Below, in pieces: positions 36,890-45,189 of a stretch of 64,000 nucleotides of DNA. Both the position numbers and the translations under genes were made by a program. The DNA comes from Paenibacillus odorifer (GTDB taxonomy: Bacteria; Bacillota; Bacilli; Paenibacillales; Paenibacillaceae). Each line of letters begins with the position of its first letter. Within the stretch, counting starts at the first letter, position 1. The notes beneath the pieces were generated by a model. It had not been told where the DNA came from and ran no database searches. It was given only the letters and a program-made list of their open reading frames with translations. The stretch spans positions 1,860,001 to 1,924,000 of the forward strand of contig NZ_CP009428.1 in the NCBI RefSeq assembly GCF_000758725.1. Direction: 5' to 3'.

Positions 36890-38594
36890 GATTTCAGGAA
36901 TCGCGGCTTCAGCAGGGATTGCAGTAGCCCGTGCTTTTATCCTGAAACATCCGGATTATACGATTACGAAGACAGGTATCAGTGATACTGAAGCAGAAGT
37001 CGCTAAGTTGAATGATGCACTCGCCAAATCAAGAGTGGAGCTGCAAACGATTAAAGAGCGTACTTTGGCAGAGCTGGGAGAGAAAAAGGCTGAGATTTTC
37101 GAATCACATCTGCTTATTCTTGATGACCCAGAGCTGATCAATCCTGTAATTGATAAAATCCGTGAGGAATCGGTTAACGCGGACTATGCGCTAAACGAAG
37201 TGGCTACGCAATTCATTGAGATGTTCGAAAATATGAAGAGTGCCTATCTGCAGGAACGTGCAGCTGACATGCGTGATGTTACCAAGCGCTTGCTGAACCA
37301 CCTGCTGGGCATTCATTATGTAAGTCCTGCAGAAATCAGTGAAGAAGTAATCGTGATTGCTCAAGATCTAACACCATCGGATACAGCACAACTTAATCGT
37401 AAGTTCGTTAAAGGCTTCACAACGAACATTGGTGGACGGACTTCCCACTCTGCGATTATGGCACGTTCTTTGGAAATTCCAGCGGTTGTTGGAACTAAAA
37501 CGGTTCTGTCCGAAGTGAATTCTGGCGATTTGGTGATTGTCGATGGTCTGAATGGGGACGTTCTGATCAATCCTAGCGAAGCTGAAGTGGCAGAGTACAC
37601 TCGCAAGCAGGAAGCTTACGACTTGCAAATCGCAGAATGGAAGAAACTTCGCGACGAACCTACAGTATCAGCAGACGGTAAACATGTTGAGCTAGCTGCC
37701 AATATTGGTACACCAAATGATGTGAATGGTGTCATTGAGAATGGTGGCGAAGGTGTAGGTCTGTACCGTACTGAGTTCCTTTACATGGGTCGCGATAAGC
37801 TGCCTTCTGAGGAAATTCAATATAACGCCTACCGTACTGTACTTGAGAACATGAAGGGTAAGCCGGTAGTCGTACGTACCCTGGATATCGGTGGCGATAA
37901 AGAGCTGCCTTATCTTGACCTTCCGAAGGAAATGAATCCTTTCCTTGGTTTCCGTGCGATCCGCCTATGCCTGGATCGTCAGGATATTTTCCGTACTCAA
38001 TTACGCGCATTACTAAGAGCGAGTGTTCACGGGGATCTTCGCATTATGTTCCCTATGATAGCTACGCTTGGTGAATTCCGTGCTGCGCGTGATCTTTTGC
38101 TCGAAGAAAAAGCTAAGCTTCGGGAAGAAGGTAAGGAAGTATCAGACAACATTCAGCTCGGTATAATGGTTGAGATTCCATCAACTGCTGTACTGGCTGA
38201 CCAGTTTGCTAAGGAAGTTGATTTCTTCAGTATCGGTACGAATGATCTTATTCAATATACAATGGCTGCGGACCGTATGAATGAACAGGTATCTTACCTG
38301 TATCAGCCTTACAATCCAGCCATCCTGCGTTTGGTCAAAAATGTAATTGATGCAGCCCATGCAGAAGGTAAATGGACAGGGATGTGTGGTGAAATGGCTG
38401 GTGACGCAACAGCTATTCCGCTGCTACTGGGTCTTGGTCTTGACGAATTCAGCATGAGTGCAACTTCCATTCTGCCAGCGCGCAGTCAAATTTCTAAATT
38501 GTCGGCTGCCGACATGAAGGATTTGGCTGCAAAAGCTTTGCAGCTTGGCACGGCTGAAGAAGTAGCTGCACTTGTTCAAAGTATCGCTAAGTAA
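36882..38594 (+). CDS. ptsI: PTS enzyme I
   Basis: A 570-residue phosphoenolpyruvate-protein phosphotransferase that starts the PTS phosphate relay to HPr. The active His189 lies in [13 protein letters not shown]; the PEP-binding C-terminal barrel has [12 protein letters not shown] and the family signature [16 protein letters not shown]. Length matches B. subtilis EI (570). It overlaps ptsH by 8 bases and a terminator follows. Confidence 0.97.
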   Translation: MNKISGIAASAGIAVARAFILKHPDYTITKTGISDTEAEVAKLNDALAKSRVELQTIKERTLAELGEKKAEIFESHLLILDDPELINPVIDKIREESVNADYALNEVATQFIEMFENMKSAYLQERAADMRDVTKRLLNHLLGIHYVSPAEISEEVIVIAQDLTPSDTAQLNRKFVKGFTTNIGGRTSHSAIMARSLEIPAVVGTKTVLSEVNSGDLVIVDGLNGDVLINPSEAEVAEYTRKQEAYDLQIAEWKKLRDEPTVSADGKHVELAANIGTPNDVNGVIENGGEGVGLYRTEFLYMGRDKLPSEEIQYNAYRTVLENMKGKPVVVRTLDIGGDKELPYLDLPKEMNPFLGFRAIRLCLDRQDIFRTQLRALLRASVHGDLRIMFPMIATLGEFRAARDLLLEEKAKLREEGKEVSDNIQLGIMVEIPSTAVLADQFAKEVDFFSIGTNDLIQYTMAADRMNEQVSYLYQPYNPAILRLVKNVIDAAHAEGKWTGMCGEMAGDATAIPLLLGLGLDEFSMSATSILPARSQISKLSAADMKDLAAKALQLGTAEEVAALVQSIAK

Positions 38595-38647
38595 CTTTTT
38601 ACGCATGCATTAATCCGTTTTAGCGTTCTACTGTTTTCCAACTACTA

Positions 38648-38684
38648 TTGCCGACTTCCGATGGCTGGAGGTCGGCTTTTTTAT
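38648..38684 (+). terminator. Terminator of ptsGHI
   Basis: GCCGACTTCC / GGAGGTCGGC stem with a short loop, followed by six T. Confidence 0.9.
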
Positions 38685-38870
38685 GTTTTTTAATCTATAA
38701 TTTACTTTAATTCGACCTCATTTACTGTTCACTGTTTATTTTCTTTATTGCGCAGATGTCTATACCGATAGTATTAGTAATGAGCATAAAGTCGATAAGG
38801 AACCCAAACCTATAAATATGTCGTACATATAATAGTAAGGATCCATAGAAAGTTTATACTCCATTTGCCG

Positions 38871-38890
38871 ACTTGCAGCGCTGTGCAAGT
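38871..38890. promoter_or_regulatory. Candidate operator upstream of pulA
   Basis: ACTTGCAGCGCTGTGCAAGT is palindromic in 8 of 10 base pairs. It overlaps a possible weak promoter (TTGCAG, 17 bp, TATGTA) about 80 bp upstream of the pullulanase start. A further hairpin CCCCAC/GTGGGG (38933-38951) sits just before the ribosome site. Confidence 0.4.
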
Positions 38891-38973
38891 ATTAATATGT
38901 AATGAATTGGTAATATATGGACTTATAAGCAACCCCACAGGTTAGGTGGGGAGCCATAGGATGGTGTTAATTC

Positions 38974-41361
38974 ATGAGTAAAAATTATATAAATGCAGAA
39001 TTGATGATGGAAGTCTATGAGGGTAAGGATTTAGGCTTGACGTATTCAACGGAGTACAGTGTCTTTAAAGTCTGGGCACCTACGGCTCTTGCTGTGTCCC
39101 TTGTCCTGTACGAAACAGGTGGTTATCGACTGAATGCTGAGTCACATAAGAGCGCTGTGGACAGTGGTCGGATTGTATATATGCAGCGTAGTAATGGCGG
39201 AGTCTGGCAGACCAAGTTATCAGGTGATCTAAAAGGGAAATATTATATGTACCGTGCTGTTTTTGCAGATGGTAATGTGACAGAAGCAGTAGATCCTTAT
39301 GCAACAGCCGTATCAGCTAATGGTTTAAGATCGGCAATCGTTAATTTGCAGGATACGAATCCAGAACATTGGGATCAGGATGTAGCGCCTCCGTTACAGC
39401 ATCCTGCCGACGCAGTGATTTATGAACTGCATGTTCGTGACTTTTCCTCACATGAGAGCTCTGGTATGTATTATAAGGGTAAATTCAAAGCATTTACCGA
39501 ATTTGGTTTAAAGGATCCGGCAGGAAATACAGTGGGGATTGATCATCTGGCTGAATTAGGGATTACCCATGTTCATCTGATGCCGGTATTTGATTTTCAG
39601 ACCGTGGATGAGCTGAAGGTGGTTAATCGGGGTTCCTCCATAGCTAATGTGGACTACAATTGGGGGTATGATCCCCAGCATTATAATGTACCTGAAGGAT
39701 CTTACAGCACCGATCCTGCCAATCCTGGCTTGCGGATCCGTGAATTTAAAGAGATGGTGCAGGCCTTGCACAGCCGCGGGATCGCGGTAATTATGGATGT
39801 CGTTTACAACCACACTTATGCTGTGGAGAATGGACCTTTTGAGCCGCTTGTCCCAGATTATTTCTATCGCCGCGATTTTATGGGACGTTTGTCGAATGGC
39901 TCCGGGGTTGGCAATGAGCTGGCTACAGAACGTCCGATGGTCCGAAAATTTATTAAAGACTCCCTATCTTTTTGGGCTGCGGAATATCATATCGATGGTT
40001 TCCGGTTTGATCTGATGGGGCTGATGGACAGTGTTACCATGCGGGAGATTACGGAAGAGCTCCGTCTAGAAGTGAATCCGAATCTGTTGCTTTACGGTGA
40101 ACCTTGGACGGGTGGAGATTCTCCGCTGGCCACTAAAACGCTAAAAGGTGTACAACGGGGCAAGGGTTATGCTGTCTTCAACGATAACTTTCGTTCAGCG
40201 ATCAAAGGGGATAGTGATGGCTTCGGAAGAGGGTTCGTGACAGGCGAATACGGCAAAGAAGGTGCTATTGCAGCCGGAATTAAAGGAGCAATTCATGAGT
40301 TTACGGACTCGCCTGTGGAATCTGTGAACTATGTAACTGCCCATGATAATTTGAATTTATGGGATAAGTTGCTTATCGTTCAAGGGGGGAGCCAGAAAGC
40401 TGATTTTCCGGTAATCGCCAACATGGATAACGAGGATCTTGAAGATGCAGTGGCCCTTGCCAATCCATACGTGTATGTAGATCCGGAGAACATTCTCGGT
40501 AATGAAACTGTACGTCGTTCCTTGCTTGCTAACGGAATTATTCTGACATCGCAAGGGATACCTTTCCTGCATGCTGGAGATGAGCTCCTGCGCAGTAAAT
40601 TTGGGGATCATAACAGCTACCGCAGCGGTGACGCGATCAACTCGATCCGCTGGAATATGAAAAGCGTATTTAAGCCCGTATTTCAATATTATAAAGGCCT
40701 GATCGAGCTGCGGCGCACACATCCGGCATTTCGTCTGCATGGCCGCCAGGAAATTGAACGTTCGTTGGAATTTCTGCGATGTGATGGCGGAATAGTATCG
40801 TATCTGCTTAGAGGCCATGCAGGAGGCGATCTTTGGAACAATATAACCGTTATCTTCAATGCTAATAATGAACGAATGACGGTGGCTCTTCCTGAGATTT
40901 CTAACGGGTGGAGTATAGTAGTAGACCATACCCATGCAGGTACAGAAGCCCTCCGCAGGATCGAAGGCAATGAGGTAGAGGTGGAAGGGTTGTCGATGAT
41001 GGTCCTTTATGATGAATGTGGTGAGCCAGCCCCACGCTCTAAAATCATCGAAATACACTATGAACGCCCAGATCGGAATTACCAAGGCTGGAATCTTTGG
41101 GTTTGGGATACAGGAATCCAGGATGGACAATGCGATTTCCGTTATATGGAGAACGGGCGTGCAGTAGCCCGCATCGAAGTGCTGCCAGATACCCAATCCA
41201 TCGGATATATTTTGCGGCTTAATGATTGGGAAGAAAAAGATGGAGACGGAGACCGCTTCATTGATTGTTCTACGAATGGAGAGTTAACCAAGGTCTTAGT
41301 CCGGGATCGTGAACAGGAGATTGATGGAATTTCAGAGGATCATCTTCGGTTAAGCAGTTAG
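38974..41361 (+). CDS. pulA: Type I pullulanase with C-terminal CBM41-like module
   Basis: A 795-residue intracellular debranching enzyme that cuts alpha-1,6 bonds in pullulan, glycogen or limit dextrins. An N-terminal CBM48-type domain (about 15-110) precedes a GH13 catalytic domain with the type I pullulanase mark YNWGYDP, nucleophile Asp346 (FRFDLMG), acid/base Glu376 (LYGEPW) and the third acid in AHDNLNLWD. From about residue 690 the tail (IHYERPDRNYQGWNLWVWD, then LRLNDWEEKDGDGDRFID) resembles the pullulanase-associated CBM41, which usually lies at the N-terminus. No signal peptide. AGGATGG precedes the ATG. Confidence 0.93.
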   Translation: MSKNYINAELMMEVYEGKDLGLTYSTEYSVFKVWAPTALAVSLVLYETGGYRLNAESHKSAVDSGRIVYMQRSNGGVWQTKLSGDLKGKYYMYRAVFADGNVTEAVDPYATAVSANGLRSAIVNLQDTNPEHWDQDVAPPLQHPADAVIYELHVRDFSSHESSGMYYKGKFKAFTEFGLKDPAGNTVGIDHLAELGITHVHLMPVFDFQTVDELKVVNRGSSIANVDYNWGYDPQHYNVPEGSYSTDPANPGLRIREFKEMVQALHSRGIAVIMDVVYNHTYAVENGPFEPLVPDYFYRRDFMGRLSNGSGVGNELATERPMVRKFIKDSLSFWAAEYHIDGFRFDLMGLMDSVTMREITEELRLEVNPNLLLYGEPWTGGDSPLATKTLKGVQRGKGYAVFNDNFRSAIKGDSDGFGRGFVTGEYGKEGAIAAGIKGAIHEFTDSPVESVNYVTAHDNLNLWDKLLIVQGGSQKADFPVIANMDNEDLEDAVALANPYVYVDPENILGNETVRRSLLANGIILTSQGIPFLHAGDELLRSKFGDHNSYRSGDAINSIRWNMKSVFKPVFQYYKGLIELRRTHPAFRLHGRQEIERSLEFLRCDGGIVSYLLRGHAGGDLWNNITVIFNANNERMTVALPEISNGWSIVVDHTHAGTEALRRIEGNEVEVEGLSMMVLYDECGEPAPRSKIIEIHYERPDRNYQGWNLWVWDTGIQDGQCDFRYMENGRAVARIEVLPDTQSIGYILRLNDWEEKDGDGDRFIDCSTNGELTKVLVRDREQEIDGISEDHLRLSS

Positions 41362-41368
41362 TGGCAAT

Positions 41369-41416
41369 ACAAAAAAAGCTGTTTCAGGGTTGATTGTATC
41401 CTGAGACAGCTTTTTA
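41369..41416. terminator. Bidirectional terminator between pulA and the GGDEF gene
   Basis: AAAAAGCTGTTTCAGG pairs with CCTGAGACAGCTTTTT around an 11-nt loop; A-run on one side and T-run on the other. Confidence 0.9.
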
Positions 41417-41423
41417 TTTGGTT

Positions 41424-43043
41424 TTATGGTTTTACAATGGTCTGGTCAGCAAACTCTTCGTCCACAAGCTCATAGTAAAGATTGGCTTTATTGCCACCAT
41501 GGTCTTTGGAGCGGTACATCGCCAAATCGGCGGCACGCAGCAGTTCATTGATACTGCTTCCATGTTCAGGAAATAAAGCTACTCCGATACTCGCGGAGGT
41601 GTGGAAGCTGGACCCGTTATCAACAGACCAAGACTTATTGAACAGTTTAAGTAACCGCTGCAGCGTTTCATCAAGCATCTCTGGAGAAGTGAATCGATGC
41701 AGTACAACTGCGAATTCATCTCCGCCGATCCGGAAGGCCTGACCTATTCCTTTGACTGTATGCTGAAGTTCACGGGAGAGCAGCTGAAGAAATTCGTCTC
41801 CAGCCAGATGGCCTAAGGTATCATTTAGCTGCTTGAATCTGTCACAATCCAGCAGGGCCAGTGCAATTTTTTGCTTCCGTTCTTCGGGTTGTGTGATAAG
41901 GTTCTCCATATACATTTTGAAATGAGCCCTGTTGGGAATCGCTGTTAAATGATCATAGAAGGCTAGCTTATGTAGTCGTTCTTCGTATTGTTTTCGCTGG
42001 GTAATTTCTCGAGATAACAGCATGAATTGTGCTGGGAATTTACGGCTGCCGAGAACAGGTGACACCTTAGTTTCAAGCCATACCCATTGGCCTTCTGCTC
42101 CGCGCATGCGCAGTTCTGAAATGCGTGGGGTTCCCTGAACCACGCTCTTTAATTTAGCCCAGGCAATCTCCGGTTCACGTATGTAGTTGGATAACGGATC
42201 TCCTTTTTTAGGCACATAGCCTAGAATACTGGAGTGTGAGGGGGAAGCGTATAGAATCAACCCGTTAGGATCCGTCAAAATAATGAAATCAGACATGGTT
42301 TCACCGATTAGCTGATAAAGTGTTTGTTCTTCCAGCATTTCATTCTGGAGCCAGATGATTTTGCGTCCAAGGTAAATAATGACCAGGAGAAACACAAGTA
42401 AGAGGAGCGAATATAGGGAGAACAAAGCGCTTTTTTTATCCTTAAAACCGTCCGTTACTTGCAAGGCGTAGTTGCCAATCAAGTCCTCTGCTTGATCGAG
42501 ATGTGCTCTAGCTTCATTGAATTGCGAGTTTAGGGTGAGCGCAGAATATGAATCCGGATTCCAGCTACTCTTCGTCCGTTCCGTTATTAGCGTATGCCCT
42601 GAATTTTTCCACATGACAATGGTAGTTTCGAAGGAGTGCAGCTCGTTTTTTAATTCGGAAAGGATAATTACACTTTGTTTCATATCACTGTAAGGTTTTT
42701 TTATAGCGTTGATATTTGCTCTTGCTAGACTTATTCGTTCCTGCGCTTGAAGATTATTATCTATAAACTCCTTAGTGAACTGTTCACCTTCTGCGGCTGT
42801 TAGGTTTGGACCCATTGCGATTTGCAAGGCTACAGCAGCTTGATGCAGATCACGATCGGCGCTTAGTATGAGCTTAGAGTTCTGATATATATCATCATAA
42901 AGAGAATCTGACAATCTATTAATAGTGTGATTTAAATAGAGTAGCGAGGACACGCTGATCCCGACCAGAAGGACGGAGATTGCAGCGAAGACATAGAATA
43001 GTTTGCGTGTTACCTTAAATTCGAAGAACCCTGCCACAGTCAT
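41424..43043 (-). CDS. Membrane diguanylate cyclase with PAS domain
   Basis: A 539-residue signalling protein. An N-terminal membrane segment (residues ~13-35), an extracytoplasmic helical region of ~155 residues and a second membrane segment (ALFSLYSLLLLVFLLVIIYL) form a sensor. A PAS/PAC module (about 240-365) and a GGDEF domain (about 370-535) with intact FRIGGDEFAVV follow. It should make cyclic di-GMP in response to an external signal. There is no EAL domain, and the usual RxxD inhibitory site before GGDEF is not seen. GGGAG lies close to the ATG at 43043; a GTG two codons later has better spacing. Confidence 0.9.
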   Translation of the reverse strand: MTVAGFFEFKVTRKLFYVFAAISVLLVGISVSSLLYLNHTINRLSDSLYDDIYQNSKLILSADRDLHQAAVALQIAMGPNLTAAEGEQFTKEFIDNNLQAQERISLARANINAIKKPYSDMKQSVIILSELKNELHSFETTIVMWKNSGHTLITERTKSSWNPDSYSALTLNSQFNEARAHLDQAEDLIGNYALQVTDGFKDKKSALFSLYSLLLLVFLLVIIYLGRKIIWLQNEMLEEQTLYQLIGETMSDFIILTDPNGLILYASPSHSSILGYVPKKGDPLSNYIREPEIAWAKLKSVVQGTPRISELRMRGAEGQWVWLETKVSPVLGSRKFPAQFMLLSREITQRKQYEERLHKLAFYDHLTAIPNRAHFKMYMENLITQPEERKQKIALALLDCDRFKQLNDTLGHLAGDEFLQLLSRELQHTVKGIGQAFRIGGDEFAVVLHRFTSPEMLDETLQRLLKLFNKSWSVDNGSSFHTSASIGVALFPEHGSSINELLRAADLAMYRSKDHGGNKANLYYELVDEEFADQTIVKP

Positions 43044-43446
43044 CTTCTCCCTGTATAAGATGATTAAGTAAATCTATTGCTGCTTAAGTAGAACCTGCAG
43101 AAGTCAATCTATGGTCAGGCGTAATTTAAATCAGTCACTGATGTTTGAAGGTGCTTTTGGGAATAAAAGAGGTGTTGTATACATAGTGGGAAAACATAGG
43201 AAAGTGTACGTGTGAGTAAATGGTAGTTTCTAGTATATCAAGTATATAGGACGTGCTGCTTATAGAGCAATCTTTACTCATAATAATCCAAAAGACAAAA
43301 TTTAAAGTTTAATGTATGGGCCTATTGAATTATCTATATTCAAACCGATGGATCCTATTACCCCACTCGACCATAAATGATACGGCTTACAGCTGCTGAA
43401 AAAAACTGCCCTTAGTCATAATGACTACAGGAAAGCTAATCATTCA
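43044..43446. other. Gene-free stretch upstream of the diguanylate cyclase gene
   Basis: About 400 A/T-rich bases with stops in all frames. It must hold the cyclase promoter on the minus strand; I could not assign it. Nothing else was recognised. Confidence 0.45.
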
Positions 43447-43548
43447 TTATTCGTTACGCAGTGCGTGAATGGGGTGAAGTCGTGCGGCTTTGTTAGCAGG
43501 CATCATTCCAAAAATCACGCCTGCCCGCCCCGATGCCAATCCAACTTG
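43447..43548 (-). pseudogene. Remnant: C-terminal end of a MacB/FtsX-type ABC transporter permease
   Basis: Read on the minus strand, 33 codons ending in TAA (43447-43449) encode the end of an ABC permease: GVIFGMMPANKAARLHPI then HALRNE. This matches the conserved C-terminus GxxFGxxPAxxAaxLxPIxALRxE of MacB/YknZ-type permeases. Upstream the frame meets a stop and the T-box promoter, so the rest of the gene is missing. It is the tail of a deleted gene, left between the cyclase and pheS. Confidence 0.8.
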
Positions 43549-43574
43549 TCAAAACGACAGATTTTGCATATAAT
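43546..43574 (+). promoter_or_regulatory. Sigma-A promoter of the pheST T-box transcript
   Basis: TTGTCA at 43546-43551, 17-bp spacer, TATAAT at 43569-43574. The -35 region abuts the permease remnant. Confidence 0.82.
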
Positions 43575-43629
43575 AAAGAGACATATCTCTTGTAGTAAAG
43601 AGATACCTGACAATTAGCATGAATTGTGA

Positions 43630-43932
43630 AATGCAGTGATGGAGAAGAGTACACAGTGCCTGACTTACAGGGAGGAGACGCCGCGGATTGAGAGCGTTTC
43701 TAAGAAGCAGAGCTGTCGAAGTTCACTCCGGAGCAGTTCCCTGAATTCCTTAAGCTGTCTAATAGGGAAGGGTAGGGGATACCGGTCACAGACCGTTATT
43801 TCTGTATAAAGTGAGATAGGTATCTGTCCAGCCAAAAGAGGGAATGAAGCTCTTAAGGGGAACAGATCAGCTTGTCTAACAAGGGTGGTACCACGGTCTT
43901 TTCGTCCCTTACCGGGAGGAAAGGCCTTTTTT
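43630..43932 (+). ncRNA. T-box riboswitch (tRNA-Phe) with terminator
   Basis: A classic T-box leader. The stem I start GATGGAGAAGAGTA begins near 43638, and a GAAGTTCAC specifier loop offers the codon TTC (43722-43724) for tRNA-Phe. The T-box core AAGGGTGGTACCACG (43881-43895) pairs with the uncharged tRNA 3' end. Right after it lies the terminator, GGTCTTTTCGTCCC / GGGAGGAAAGGCC plus seven T (43895-43932). Uncharged tRNA-Phe should favour antitermination and raise PheRS synthesis. Confidence 0.95.
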
Positions 43933-43972
43933 TGTTGAACTAGACAATGATTGAAGGGGGCTGTACACGGCC

Positions 43973-45007
43973 ATGAAAGAGAAGTTGGAAGCATTGAAGG
44001 TTGAAGCGCTGGCTAAGTTGCAGGAGGTTATGGATCCGCAGGTACTAAATGATTTAAGAGTGAAGTATCTCGGTAAAAAAGGTGAGCTTACAGAGGTTCT
44101 GCGCGGTATGGGAGGACTTAGTGCTGAGGAGCGTCCGGTAATCGGGCAAGTGGCGAATCAGGTTCGCAGTGCTATTGAGGAGATTATCGGCGCGAAGCAG
44201 GAGGCTTTTCAAGAGCAGGAAACCCAGCAACGTCTGCAGGCTGAAAAAGTAGACGTAACCTTACCGGGTCGCCGTTTACAGCAAGGGGGCATTCACCCGC
44301 TTAGCAGAGTCGTACAGGAGATTGAGGATATTTTTATCGGCATGGGCTACCGTGTAGCTGAAGGTCCGGAAGTGGAGACCGATTATTATAACTTTGAAGC
44401 TCTAAATCTGCCTAAGAATCACCCGGCACGTGATATGCAGGATTCTTTCTATTTAACAGATGACCTGCTAATGCGCACTCAAACCTCGCCAGTACAGATT
44501 CGTACTATGCAGGCTATGAACGGTGAAGCTCCTGTTAAAATAATCTGTCCGGGTAAAGTATTCCGCCGTGATGATGATGATGCAACGCATTCCTTCCAGT
44601 TCCACCAAATCGAAGGTTTGGTCATTGGAAGTAACATTCGAATGAGTGATCTGAAGGGCACCCTGCAACAATTTGTGCAGGAGATGTTTGGACCGAATAC
44701 AGGCATTCGTCTTCGTCCGAGCTTTTTCCCATTCACGGAGCCAAGTGTTGAAGTAGACGTAAGCTGCTTCAAATGTGGTGGCGATGGCTGCAGACTATGC
44801 AAGCAAAGTGGATGGTTAGAAATCCTTGGCGCAGGTATGGTACACCCGAATGTACTGAAAATGGGTGGCTATGATCCTGCTGAATACAGCGGCTTCGCCT
44901 TCGGAATGGGTGTAGAGCGGATTGCAATGCTTAAATACGGCATCGATGACATCCGTCATTTCTATAGTAATGATATGAGTTTTGTGAAGCAGTTCAAGGG
45001 CGTTTAG
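43973..45007 (+). CDS. pheS: Phenylalanyl-tRNA synthetase alpha subunit
   Basis: A 344-residue catalytic subunit that joins phenylalanine to tRNA-Phe as an alpha2-beta2 enzyme. An N-terminal coiled-coil domain binds tRNA; the class II core shows motif 2 ([19 protein letters not shown]) and motif 3 ([18 protein letters not shown]). Length equals B. subtilis PheS (344). AAGGGGG precedes the ATG. Controlled by the T-box just upstream, with pheT 182 bp downstream. Confidence 0.97.
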   Translation: MKEKLEALKVEALAKLQEVMDPQVLNDLRVKYLGKKGELTEVLRGMGGLSAEERPVIGQVANQVRSAIEEIIGAKQEAFQEQETQQRLQAEKVDVTLPGRRLQQGGIHPLSRVVQEIEDIFIGMGYRVAEGPEVETDYYNFEALNLPKNHPARDMQDSFYLTDDLLMRTQTSPVQIRTMQAMNGEAPVKIICPGKVFRRDDDDATHSFQFHQIEGLVIGSNIRMSDLKGTLQQFVQEMFGPNTGIRLRPSFFPFTEPSVEVDVSCFKCGGDGCRLCKQSGWLEILGAGMVHPNVLKMGGYDPAEYSGFAFGMGVERIAMLKYGIDDIRHFYSNDMSFVKQFKGV

Positions 45008-45189
45008 TTATTGTGGTGCGCTGGCTGATAGTGGCTGGAGAATGGGTTTTGGAGCATTTGATTTCCTTGTAGGGACCGTCCTTAATAGTGTGTAGCTGAA
45101 ATTGAGTGCACTTCATCCGTTCTCCCACAGGAAGCAGCACGAACGACAGTGAAATAAATACATCTGAAACATAAAGGAAGTGAGCGGAT

